A stretch of DNA of 14,366 nucleotides from Thermoplasmata archaeon (GCA_030606465.1 JAUWGL010000006.1:1-14366), one strand, 5' to 3'. Shown: positions 7,571-13,969, counted from the first letter of the stretch. The notes: generated by a model not told the origin, from the sequence alone. Numbers and translations are program-made.

Positions 7571-7852
7571 GTGAAATTGTTCAAAGGCAGAAAACATGAG
7601 AAAAGCGATAAAGGCTTTGTTGAGCGAGCCTGGGATCTCCAACATAAACTAGAAGCAAGGCAGAAGAGAATAGGTAAAGGTAAGTATGGTCGAGTGCTTA
7701 AAATGGCTCGTAAACCTACTGATGAAGAGTTTTCAAAAACTTCTAAGATAACAGGTGTGGGTATCATGCTTATTGGTGGTCTTGGTTTTCTAATTTTTTT
7801 GATAGCTACACAGGTTGCACCCTGGATTGCTGAAATGCTTGGATTAAGTTAA
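7571..7852 (+). CDS. secE: Preprotein translocase subunit SecE (Sec61 gamma)
   Basis: A 93-residue membrane protein, the small clamp subunit of the SecYE translocation channel. The core has an amphipathic helix region (WDLQHKLEARQKRIG, 21-35), the family segment RVLKMARKPTDEEF (41-54) and a single transmembrane segment at about 61-80 (GVGIMLIGGLGFLIFLI). Archaeal SecE is usually about 55-65 residues, so this copy has an extra charged N-terminal stretch of some 15-20 residues before the first helix. The GTG start is supported by GAGGTG seven bases upstream. It is 13 bp from spt5, the standard archaeal secE-spt5-rpl11 order, and the three genes should share one transcript. Confidence 0.93.
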   Translation: MKLFKGRKHEKSDKGFVERAWDLQHKLEARQKRIGKGKYGRVLKMARKPTDEEFSKTSKITGVGIMLIGGLGFLIFLIATQVAPWIAEMLGLS

Positions 7853-7865
7853 TAGGTGTAGGATT

Positions 7866-8378
7866 ATGCAAAACACAGATTTTGAAGAAACTACTGAAGA
7901 AAAAACAAAGATTTTTTCGATAAAAACCCAAGTTGGAAAAGAGCAGAGCACGGCCAATCTTATCAACAGCCGTGCAGATAAATCAAAAATAAAAATACCA
8001 TCTGTACTTGTAACTCCTGAACTCAGAGGATACATCTTCATAGAGAGCTATGATAAAGAACGCATAAGAGACATGATTAAAACAGTTTCATATGCTCGGA
8101 ATATGCTTGAGGGTGATATACCAATCGATCAAATAGAGCATTTTCTTGTTCCTGCTTCTGCTGTTGCAAAGATATCTGAGGGCGATATTGTTGAAATGGT
8201 TGCAGGTCCCTTTAGAGGTGAAACAGCGAAAGTAACCCATATAGATGATGCTAAGGAAGAGATCACTGTAGAACTCTTTGAATCTGTTGTTCCAATACCA
8301 ATCACAGTTCGAGGTGAACAGGTAAGAGTCGTTAAAAGAAAAGAAGAAGAAAAAACTAATGAAGAAAAGGAGAAGTAA
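7866..8378 (+). CDS. spt5: Transcription elongation factor Spt5 (NusG homologue)
   Basis: A 170-residue archaeal Spt5, which with Spt4 clamps RNA polymerase closed and raises processivity. The NGN domain spans about 15-98 (FSIKTQVGKEQSTANLI ... LRGYIFIES ... IDQIEHFLV) and the KOW domain about 105-155, with the characteristic EGDIVEMVAGPFRGETAKV and VPIPITVRGEQVRV. The C-terminus adds a Lys/Glu-rich tail (158-170). GGTG (7855-7858) seven bases before the ATG supports the start. It is encoded between secE and rpl11; the rpl11 ribosome-binding site (AAGGAG, 8367-8372) lies inside its last codons, which suggests coupled translation. Confidence 0.96.
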   Translation: MQNTDFEETTEEKTKIFSIKTQVGKEQSTANLINSRADKSKIKIPSVLVTPELRGYIFIESYDKERIRDMIKTVSYARNMLEGDIPIDQIEHFLVPASAVAKISEGDIVEMVAGPFRGETAKVTHIDDAKEEITVELFESVVPIPITVRGEQVRVVKRKEEEKTNEEKEK

Positions 8379-8383
8379 TTTTT

Positions 8384-8857
8384 ATGACAGAAACAATTGA
8401 AGCACTTGTTGAAGGCGGAAAGGCATCTGCAGGTCCACCACTTGGTCCAGCTCTTGGTCCAATGGGTGTAGACATTATGCAGATCATAAACGCCATTAAT
8501 GACAAAACCAAACAATTCGAAGGTATGAAAGTCCCAGTTAAAGTTATTATTGATCCTGAGACCAAAGAATTTGAAATAAAAGTAGGAACACCACCAGCAT
8601 CATCACTCATCGTTAATGAACTTGGTTTGGAAAAAGGCTCTGGATCAGCAGGGACTCACAAAGTTGGGGATCTCACTGTTGATCAGGCAATCAAGGTTGC
8701 TAAAATGAAATATGATAACCTCCTAGGGAAGGCGCTTAAAGAGAAAACCAAGGAGATAATTGGAACTTGTGTTTCCATTGGTGTAACAGTTGAAGGTAAA
8801 AAACCACAAGAGATTCAGAAAGCAATAGATGAAGGAGAGTATGATTCTAAATTTTGA
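8384..8857 (+). CDS. rpl11: Large ribosomal subunit protein L11 (uL11)
   Basis: A 157-residue uL11, which binds 23S rRNA at the GTPase-associated centre beneath the L12 stalk. The N-terminal domain shows the invariant loop GKASAGPPLGPALGPMGVDIMQ (Gly/Pro-rich, about 12-33) and VKVIIDPETKEFEIKVGTPP. The C-terminal rRNA-binding domain covers about 70-157 (AGTHKVGDLTVDQAIKVAKMK, GTCVSIGVTVEGKKP). It ends the secE-spt5-rpl11 run. In many archaea rpl1, rpl10 and rpl12 follow directly; here they lie about 3.6 kb further on. Its last 11 bases overlap the 3' end of a small minus-strand gene. Confidence 0.97.
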   Translation: MTETIEALVEGGKASAGPPLGPALGPMGVDIMQIINAINDKTKQFEGMKVPVKVIIDPETKEFEIKVGTPPASSLIVNELGLEKGSGSAGTHKVGDLTVDQAIKVAKMKYDNLLGKALKEKTKEIIGTCVSIGVTVEGKKPQEIQKAIDEGEYDSKF

Positions 8858-9071
8858 TACTAATTTCCTTGTCTATTTTTTCCTTTAATTCTTTTATTTT
8901 TTTCGGATGTTTTTCCAATATCCTTTTTTGCATTCGTTCTTTTACTTCTCCTGATAAGAGATCTTCACGTATTATTCTTTGTTCTTTTTCTACCGCTCTA
9001 AGTCTTTCTTTTATTTCTCTGAGATCTTCTTTTAAATCTTTTAGTAATGCATTTTGCTCTGTGTTGTCCAT
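8847..9071 (-). CDS. Small coiled-coil protein of unknown function
   Basis: A 74-residue, highly charged protein with no Trp, Cys or Tyr. Residues 7-37 (LLKDLKEDLREIKERLRAV and onward) show heptad spacing of Leu/Ile, so a coiled coil is likely. A break at DLLSGEVKERM is followed by a second helix rich in Lys and Glu (about 45-74). No family is recognised. The opposite-strand frame of similar length is a Ser/Phe-rich shadow, and the ordered heptads favour this strand. ATG 9071 has CTAAAAAATA about 15-25 bases upstream as a weak TATA-like element and no ribosome-binding site. Its stop lies inside the rpl11 end (11-bp tail-to-tail overlap). The PHP gene lies 53 bp upstream on the same strand, so co-transcription is possible. 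Confidence 0.7.
   Translation of the reverse strand: MDNTEQNALLKDLKEDLREIKERLRAVEKEQRIIREDLLSGEVKERMQKRILEKHPKKIKELKEKIDKEISIKI
8875..8903 (+). terminator. T-rich tracts after rpl11
   Basis: ATTTTTT near 8875-8881 and TTTTATTTTTTT near 8892-8903 follow the rpl11 stop by 18-45 bases. U-rich runs of this kind are the usual archaeal termination signal. Here they lie inside the opposing coiled-coil gene, where they read as Lys codons, so coding demand explains part of the pattern. Confidence 0.35.
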
Positions 9072-9124
9072 TAAAAACAGTATTATTTTTTAGTTCTTAA
9101 CCTTTTTTTTCTTTTTGTATAAAA

Positions 9125-9796
9125 TTATATTCTTTTTAGTCCTCTTTGAAAGAATTGCTTGATTGATCTGAGCATTCTGTCACGACGATAGTCAAGAGGC
9201 ATCGTAGTTCCTTCACCCCATGTTTTTTTCTTGTTTATTTCTGAGATAATGGAGTCTATGTTTGTATTTATTGTATCTACAGTTGTATAGGCATATCCTA
9301 CATATAGAGGATCATGTGCATCACTACCACCTATTCCACCAAGGTTGAATTTTTCTGCTATTTTCGCTGTTTTTAGATTTGTTTTTGGAACACTACAGGC
9401 ATTAAAAACTTCAATTGCTGGTATTTTTTTATGGATTTTTTTAAGTTTATCTGTTTTGATACCTGACATGTTTCTAAAAAGATGAGGTACAATTGGTGTT
9501 CCACCTAGGTCAATGATTTGGTCAACGGTTTCCTCAACAGAAAGATCCCGGGGAATATCATTTTTAACATTTAACGCTAACATATGTCCATTGGAGGTTG
9601 ATATTTCTACACCAGGTATAACAATAAAATCTTTAGGTGCAATCTTTAAAGCCTTTAGCCCTCCCTTTACAGAGTTGTGATCAGTGATAGCCATTCCATT
9701 TAAACCTTTCTTTTTTAAAGTTTTTATTATCTCCGCAGGAGTACCTATACCATCTTCTGAATATTGTGAATGAATATGTAAATCCAGTTTTAACAT
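9125..9796 (-). CDS. PHP-domain metal-dependent phosphoesterase
   Basis: A 223-residue PHP-superfamily protein. The metal ligands of the four PHP motifs are all present: His7 and His9 in DLHIHSQYSEDG, Asp39-His40 in ITDHNSVKG, Glu64 in IPGVEIST, His71, His105 in PHLF, and Asp159 with His161 in GGSDAHDP. The overall plan resembles the stand-alone PHP phosphoesterases (YciV/TrpH-like), some of which hydrolyse nucleotides or short oligonucleotides. The substrate here cannot be told from the sequence. A histidinol-phosphatase is less likely because no other his genes are nearby. The C-terminus is basic (YRRDRMLRSIKQFFQRG). It is downstream of tRNA-Gly on the same strand but has its own TATA-like box with an inverted repeat next to it. 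Confidence 0.88.
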   Translation of the reverse strand: MLKLDLHIHSQYSEDGIGTPAEIIKTLKKKGLNGMAITDHNSVKGGLKALKIAPKDFIVIPGVEISTSNGHMLALNVKNDIPRDLSVEETVDQIIDLGGTPIVPHLFRNMSGIKTDKLKKIHKKIPAIEVFNACSVPKTNLKTAKIAEKFNLGGIGGSDAHDPLYVGYAYTTVDTINTNIDSIISEINKKKTWGEGTTMPLDYRRDRMLRSIKQFFQRGLKRI

Positions 9797-9839
9797 GAAA
9801 TTAACATCCAGTTTTTCAATGGTAGTTAAAATAGGTATT

Positions 9840-9870
9840 AGAAACTTACGTTTCTTGACCTATATATATT
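9840..9870 (-). promoter_or_regulatory. PHP gene promoter with adjacent inverted repeat
   Basis: On the minus strand AATATATATAGG (9859-9870) is a TATA-like box that predicts transcription from about 9838, roughly 42 bases before the PHP ATG. Between the box and that start lies the inverted repeat AGAAAC-GTAA-GTTTCT (9855 down to 9840), a position where a bound repressor would block polymerase. Confidence 0.4.
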
Positions 9871-9876
9871 ATTCAC

Positions 9877-9882
9877 AAAAAA
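9877..9882 (-). terminator. T-tract terminator of tRNA-Gly
   Basis: The minus strand reads TTTTTT starting 3 bases after the tRNA discriminator base. A short U-run directly after a tRNA is typical of archaeal tRNA terminators. Confidence 0.5.
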
Positions 9883-9885
9883 GGA

Positions 9886-9958
9886 TGCGGGCGCCGGGAT
9901 TTGAACCCGAGTTATAAGCTTGGCAAGCTTAAGTGATACCAGGCTACACCACACCCGC
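9886..9958 (-). tRNA. tRNA-Gly (anticodon GCC)
   Basis: A 73-base cloverleaf on the minus strand. The acceptor stem GCGGGTG pairs with CGCCCGC over 7 bp (one T-G pair) and the discriminator is A. The D-arm has a GTG/CAC stem with the conserved GG in its loop. The anticodon stem TAAGC/GCTTA encloses the loop TTGCCAA, giving anticodon GCC for glycine codons GGC and GGU. The T-arm is TCGGG, loop TTCAAAT, CCCGG. There is no intron, and CCA is not encoded (TCC follows the discriminator), so it must be added after transcription. It lies between tiaS and the PHP gene, all on the same strand. Confidence 0.97.
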
Positions 9959-9980
9959 AAACAAATAATGGAAAATCTAG

Positions 9981-9990
9981 AAGCAATAAA
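9981..9990 (-). promoter_or_regulatory. TATA-like element for tRNA-Gly
   Basis: TTTATTGCTT on the minus strand lies about 23-32 bases before the first tRNA base, the expected place for an archaeal tRNA promoter. The match is modest, and read-through from tiaS is also possible. Confidence 0.3.
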
Positions 9991-10003
9991 CCATTAAAAA
10001 GGC

Positions 10004-11338
10004 TTATGGTTCACTCATTCTCTTTAACGGTTTACTAAGATGCCTCCTGGCACATACAGGAGCTTCATAAAAACCAATATGTATCTCACGTTTTTTTTCC
10101 TTTAAAACAAGTTTTTTACTCTTCGTTCCACATTTTTTACATTTATAACCTTGACCTGTACCCTTTGACCTCATATGTTTACCACATACAGGACAAACAG
10201 GATTCTCAGTTTTTTCAACTTGTTTTTCAAGATGTTTAACATTGATTTTTTCTAGGTTAACAGTTAAAGGTTTTCTTCTTATACCACCGTAAACCCCCAC
10301 CCTGTCACCAACAATTAGTTTTCTAATAACATCTCTAAATTGTTTTGTTGGCTCATAAGCAGCACAATCAACACCGCCTGTCGAATCTTTAATACTAAAA
10401 ATAACATGTCCACCTTCAATTGTATACGGAAGTTTACATACTGTTCCCTCAACTATCACAGAATCATAAGGATGAATTTCAGCAATACGTTTCCTCTGAA
10501 GATGATCATCAGTACCCTGATTAGTTTCGAATATTAACCAACAATCAACTTTCTCAGACTTAATCATAGATCTAGCATTAATCAACTCTTTTTCATCGTC
10601 TCCTCTAATACCAAAAAGTACTGGACATGGAGAACTTGGCACAAGACGATTATGTTTGTTTCCATAATCATAATTGTCAAATGTTAAAGAACAATTTTTA
10701 TCCATCTTCTTAGTTGAACTGTCATCTACAAACCTCTTACTACCCCATTTTACTTTTTCTCTGTATGATATTAACTCAAAGGTTTTATCGTTTTTAGAAG
10801 ACCAGGCAACAGATGCCGTGGCGCCAATAATCCCCCTTTTGTTCTTATATCCCCTGTAAAATGCTTTAGATGATTTCAAAAACTTTTCTGTTTCCTCTAA
10901 TAAAACTATTTCTCTAACAGTTTTCTCATAAATTTCAAAGGATGGTTGTTCTTCTAATAATACAAATCCCGAGTTTGTATTTTCGTCTTCTAACTTAGCA
11001 TATTTATCTATTATTTCTTCTACAATCGCTCCAAGTCTATCCTTATTAATATCCTCAGACGATCCATCTTGATGGCAGAATATTTCTTTATTCTCTATTT
11101 CTCCTATAGCTATCTTTTTCCCATTGCCTTTTCCAACCTGTAATGAAATTGCACCATTACCACGAGTCTTCCATGGAATATTAGGGTTTAGTCTTACAAG
11201 CCTAGGATAACCTATAATGTCATAGTTTTCATCTGTTAATTTTTTGATTAAAGCACAAGCTACATAAGTTGTGCATCCTCCTTCCACTGAATCTGTATCA
11301 TCAACCCCTATCCAGATAATCTCACTCCCCGATATCAT
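10004..11338 (-). CDS. tiaS: tRNA(Ile2) 2-agmatinylcytidine synthetase TiaS
   Basis: A 444-residue enzyme that uses ATP and agmatine to convert C34 of the CAU-anticodon tRNA-Ile into agmatidine, so that the tRNA reads AUA as isoleucine. The N-terminal catalytic domain opens with IGVDDTDSVEGGCTTY (10-25), the kinase-like ATP/metal-binding motif, followed by YPRLVRLNPNIPWKTRGNGA (44-63). A ferredoxin-like domain is followed by an OB-fold (about 288-370; VIVEGTVCKLPYTIEGGHV) and a C-terminal zinc ribbon with Cys382, Cys385, Cys400 and Cys403. All family domains are present and the length is normal. It seems to be leaderless, with ATATAACTAT about 24 bases before ATG 11338, and shares a 34-bp promoter region with the divergent regulator gene. 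The substrate tRNA-Ile2 is not in this window. Confidence 0.95.
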   Translation of the reverse strand: MISGSEIIWIGVDDTDSVEGGCTTYVACALIKKLTDENYDIIGYPRLVRLNPNIPWKTRGNGAISLQVGKGNGKKIAIGEIENKEIFCHQDGSSEDINKDRLGAIVEEIIDKYAKLEDENTNSGFVLLEEQPSFEIYEKTVREIVLLEETEKFLKSSKAFYRGYKNKRGIIGATASVAWSSKNDKTFELISYREKVKWGSKRFVDDSSTKKMDKNCSLTFDNYDYGNKHNRLVPSSPCPVLFGIRGDDEKELINARSMIKSEKVDCWLIFETNQGTDDHLQRKRIAEIHPYDSVIVEGTVCKLPYTIEGGHVIFSIKDSTGGVDCAAYEPTKQFRDVIRKLIVGDRVGVYGGIRRKPLTVNLEKINVKHLEKQVEKTENPVCPVCGKHMRSKGTGQGYKCKKCGTKSKKLVLKEKKREIHIGFYEAPVCARRHLSKPLKRMSEP

Positions 11339-11372
11339 TATATATATAGTTTTGCTATAGTTATATCCGTAA
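11339..11372. promoter_or_regulatory. Bidirectional tiaS / regulator promoter
   Basis: Only 34 bp separate the two start codons. TATATATAG (11341-11349) lies about 28 bases before the plus-strand ATG. ATATAACTAT (minus strand, 11366-11357) lies about 24 bases before the tiaS ATG. Both transcripts would be leaderless and each TATA box sits within the other's initiation zone, so firing should be mutually exclusive. The heptamer TATAGTT occurs twice (11345, 11356), 11 bp apart, about one helical turn. Confidence 0.55.
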
Positions 11373-12335
11373 ATGAAACGAACCGAGTTATTGGGGGAAG
11401 TCAGAGAAACCTTAACTAATGCAGGATTTTATGTCTCTGAATTATGTTCCATGCGACCTATTGGTTTTGATTTAGTCGCAAGAAGAGACAATTCATTACT
11501 CATAATTAAAGTTTTGACAAATATTGATGCAATGTCAGAAAATGTAGCCAATGAACTACGAACACTTTCAATACTTTTAAAAGGTTGTCCACTTCTAATC
11601 GGAGAACACAGTGGAACAGGAAGACTTGGAGAAGATGTGGTGTACGATAGATTCGGTATTCAGGCTATTACGTCAGAAACGCTTAAAGCTCATCTCCTTG
11701 AGGGAATGCCACTTGAGGTATATGCTGCACCAGGTGGACTATATGTAAATCTTGACAGAGAAAAAATCATTAAACTTCGACAGGAGCAAAAACTTTCTCT
11801 TGGATCATTCGCAAGATCTTTAAAAGTTTCAAGACGAACAGTACAAATGTATGAAGATGGTATGAATACAAGTATCGAAGTAGCTATGAGAATTGAGGAT
11901 TTACTAGATACCAATGTTACAGTTTCAATAGATATTCTAAAACATCAGCAATCAAAAAAAGAAATAAAGCCTGGATCTTTAGAGACGCAAGGTTTTAGAG
12001 ATTTTCAAAGAGAGATTTTCTCAATACTTGAACATGTTGGTTACAAGGTTATTCCCCTAGAGAGATGCCCATTTGAAGCAGTTAGCAAAGATAAAAAGAA
12101 AATCCTTTTAACATGCGTTGATAGATATGATAAAAAACTTTTGAAGAAAGCAAGGGTCATTAGCAGTATTTCTGATATAACTGAGAAACACGCGGTTCTT
12201 ATCACTGATAAAAACGTTGTCCATAAAACTAATATTGAGGGTACTCCCCTTCTTGTTAAAAAGGAGATAAAAAAAGCTAGAGGTCCTGAAGAGATTCTTG
12301 ATTTAATTATTGAAAGACTTTATAGGAAAAGGTAA
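11373..12335 (+). CDS. XRE-type HTH DNA-binding protein (COG1395-like)
   Basis: A 320-residue archaeal protein that resembles the COG1395 family of putative HTH regulators, whose role is unknown. Residues 1-115 look like a restriction-endonuclease-type alpha/beta fold (GFDLVARRDNSLLIIKV at 31-47), but the acidic residue expected before the lysine of a PD-(D/E)xK site is replaced by Ile, so nuclease activity is doubtful. Residues 128-180 form a Cro/C1-type helix-turn-helix (LSLGSFARSLKVSRRTVQMYE, with recognition helix SRRTVQMYE). Residues 205-300 (QREIFSILEHVGYKVIPLE onward) look like a second, diverged copy of the N-terminal fold. It is divergent from tiaS and 106 bp upstream of rpl1; autoregulation at the shared promoter is plausible. 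The family assignment is from memory of its architecture. Confidence 0.82.
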   Translation: MKRTELLGEVRETLTNAGFYVSELCSMRPIGFDLVARRDNSLLIIKVLTNIDAMSENVANELRTLSILLKGCPLLIGEHSGTGRLGEDVVYDRFGIQAITSETLKAHLLEGMPLEVYAAPGGLYVNLDREKIIKLRQEQKLSLGSFARSLKVSRRTVQMYEDGMNTSIEVAMRIEDLLDTNVTVSIDILKHQQSKKEIKPGSLETQGFRDFQREIFSILEHVGYKVIPLERCPFEAVSKDKKKILLTCVDRYDKKLLKKARVISSISDITEKHAVLITDKNVVHKTNIEGTPLLVKKEIKKARGPEEILDLIIERLYRKR

Positions 12336-12355
12336 TTGATTTATTCTGACCAAAC

Positions 12356-12366
12356 TTTTATAAATA
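12356..12366 (+). promoter_or_regulatory. TATA-like box of rpl1-rpl10-rpl12
   Basis: TTTTATAAATA lies just after the regulator gene. It predicts a transcript start near 12387 and a leader of about 55 bases before rpl1, long for this window, where many genes look leaderless. Confidence 0.6.
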
Positions 12367-12388
12367 GGGTTATCATTCCCGAAGACTA

Positions 12389-12415
12389 CATTTTCTTGTT
12401 TATATGGAGAAAATG
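12389..12415 (+). promoter_or_regulatory. Hairpin in the rpl1 leader
   Basis: CATTTTCT (12389-12396) and AGAAAATG (12408-12415) form a perfect 8-bp stem around an 11-base loop, right at the predicted 5' end of the rpl1 mRNA. Archaeal L1 is known to repress its own mRNA by binding a structure that mimics its 23S rRNA site. This hairpin is a candidate, but I cannot show the L1-specific internal loop. A 10-codon open frame (12404-12436, MEKMAYKHSN) starts in the loop. Confidence 0.4.
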
Positions 12416-12441
12416 GCATACAAACACTCAAATTGATATCT

Positions 12442-13086
12442 ATGACAGATAAAAAAATCATTGAAGTAGTTGAGGAAATCTTAACTGATTCTAAAAAACT
12501 TGACCGTAAATTCAAACAGAATATTGATTTAGTTTTTAATTTGAAAAATTTGGATCTTGAGGTTCCTAAGAATCGTGTTGATGAAGAAATTGTTCTTCCG
12601 CATGGTCGTGGTAAGAATGCTAAAATTGTTATTTTTGCTAGTGGTGAGCTTGCTGTTAAATCAAAGAAACATGTTGATTTGTTAATTAAGCCTGAAGAAA
12701 TAGGGGGTCTTGCTAAGGATAAGAAACAGTTCAAAAAAGTCGCTGATGAACATGATTTTTTTATTGCCGAGGCACCGCTTATGCCTACCATTGGTAAAAG
12801 CCTTGGTACTGTTCTTGGTCCCAGGGGTAAGATGCCTAAGCCCGTGCCTCCAAATGCGGATGTTTCAGGCATGGCGAAAAATCTACGTAACACAGTTAAG
12901 GTTCGTTCTAAGAGTAATAAAACTTTTCATACTATTGCTGGTAATGCTGATATGTCTAAGGAACAAATCGCAGAGAACGTTGATGTGATTATTAGACGGG
13001 TTGTAGGATCTTTGGAACGTGGTCGGATGAACATTGGCTCAGTCTATATTAAGACTACTATGGGGCCATCGGAGCGAGTTATCTAG
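12442..13086 (+). CDS. rpl1: Large ribosomal subunit protein L1 (uL1)
   Basis: A 214-residue uL1, which forms the mobile L1 stalk near the E-site and, in archaea, represses its own operon. Domain I is made of the N- and C-terminal parts (MTDKKIIEVVEEIL; FHTIAGNADMSKEQIAENV; GSVYIKTTMGP) and domain II is the middle insertion (about 65-155). The hallmark GTVLGPRGKMPKPVPPNADV (about 122-141) is intact. The frame could begin at TTG 12433, but ATG 12442 gives the standard archaeal N-terminus. No strong ribosome-binding site precedes it; the stop of a short upstream frame is five bases away. rpl10 follows after 15 bp, with GAGGTGAT (13086-13093) beginning in the rpl1 stop. Confidence 0.95.
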   Translation: MTDKKIIEVVEEILTDSKKLDRKFKQNIDLVFNLKNLDLEVPKNRVDEEIVLPHGRGKNAKIVIFASGELAVKSKKHVDLLIKPEEIGGLAKDKKQFKKVADEHDFFIAEAPLMPTIGKSLGTVLGPRGKMPKPVPPNADVSGMAKNLRNTVKVRSKSNKTFHTIAGNADMSKEQIAENVDVIIRRVVGSLERGRMNIGSVYIKTTMGPSERVI

Positions 13087-13101
13087 AGGTGATCATGGTT
13101 T

Positions 13102-13947
13102 ATGGCTCATGTTGCTGAATGGAAATATGGTGAAGTAAAAAAACTTACAGATCTTTTCACAAGTAAAAAAGTAGTGGGAATTATTGAAATTGGTGGTATT
13201 CCTGCTCCTCAGATGCAACAGATGAGAAGTAATCTTCATGGAACAACCAATATTCGTTCTGCAAAAAATTCTCTTTTATTCAGAGCACTTGATGAAGCTG
13301 AAAAACGAGCGAAGGGCATATCTGGTTTAAAAGAATTAATCACAGGTCAAACTGCTGTTATTGCAACTGATATGAATCCTTTCAAATTATTTAGTCAGAT
13401 TAAAACCACTCGGACAATGGCGCCTGCAAGAGGTGGAGAAACCGCTGCTTATGATATAATGGTTAGAGCAGGAAATACTCCTTTTAAACCAGGGCCTGTT
13501 GTTGGAGAACTTCAAAAAGTGGGTATTCCTGCAGCTATCCAGGAGGGCAAGGTTGTTATAAAAAATGATAAAGTAATTGTTCCTAAGGGAGAAAAAATAC
13601 CTAAGGATGTTGCTCAGATGCTCACTCGTTTGGAGATATATCCTGTTGAAATAGGTATGACTCTTCATGCGGTTTTTGAAGATGGAAGTATTTTCAAACC
13701 TGATGTTCTTGATATAGATGTTGATGAGTTTATTGGAAGGATGAAACAGGCATCTAGTAATGCATTTAACCTGGCAATTGAATCAGGTTGGATAAATGGA
13801 TTAACAATTAAACCACTTCTTATGAAAGCTCATCATAATGCGTTTACCCTAGCATTAGAACAGGGTATCATTAATAAGGAGACAATTAAACATTTAATTT
13901 CAAAAGCACATTCAAATATGTTTGCTTTAAAAAATATTACATCATAA
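13102..13947 (+). CDS. rpl10: Large ribosomal subunit protein L10 / P0 (uL10), without acidic tail
   Basis: A 281-residue P0 protein, the base of the ribosomal stalk. The rRNA-binding domain opens with the typical [18 protein letters not shown] and includes [19 protein letters not shown] (41-59). A domain II insertion follows (about 108-185; [20 protein letters not shown]). The C-terminal helix that carries L12 dimers shows an exact 26-residue repeat, with Asn220, Asn246 and Asn272 each starting N-A/M-F. The protein stops shortly after the third repeat and lacks the charged tail ending in GLGALF that most archaeal P0 proteins share with L12. Stop and next gene are only 22 bp apart, so no tail has been lost to a nearby frameshift. 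The start follows GAGGTGAT by eight bases; an out-of-frame ATG at 13095 gives only seven codons. Confidence 0.94.
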   Translation: MAHVAEWKYGEVKKLTDLFTSKKVVGIIEIGGIPAPQMQQMRSNLHGTTNIRSAKNSLLFRALDEAEKRAKGISGLKELITGQTAVIATDMNPFKLFSQIKTTRTMAPARGGETAAYDIMVRAGNTPFKPGPVVGELQKVGIPAAIQEGKVVIKNDKVIVPKGEKIPKDVAQMLTRLEIYPVEIGMTLHAVFEDGSIFKPDVLDIDVDEFIGRMKQASSNAFNLAIESGWINGLTIKPLLMKAHHNAFTLALEQGIINKETIKHLISKAHSNMFALKNITS

Positions 13948-13969
13948 AAAAATAGGAGGCAAAAAGAAA

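Noticed and set aside
8854..9093. Plus-strand frame opposite the coiled-coil gene
   Set aside because: Ser/Phe-rich and hydrophobic only because it is antisense to Lys/Glu codons; the minus strand shows ordered heptads.
9886..9958. Integration site at tRNA-Gly
   Set aside because: No second copy of the tRNA 3' end is visible in the window, no integrase is present, and the flanking genes are core archaeal genes.
12303..12893. Minus-strand 196-codon frame opposite rpl1
   Set aside because: rpl1 motifs are unambiguous on the plus strand, and the antisense frame has no coherent domain.
13095..13118. ATG at 13095 as the rpl10 start
   Set aside because: Out of frame with L10 and stops after seven codons; ATG 13102 gives the standard MAHVAEW N-terminus.
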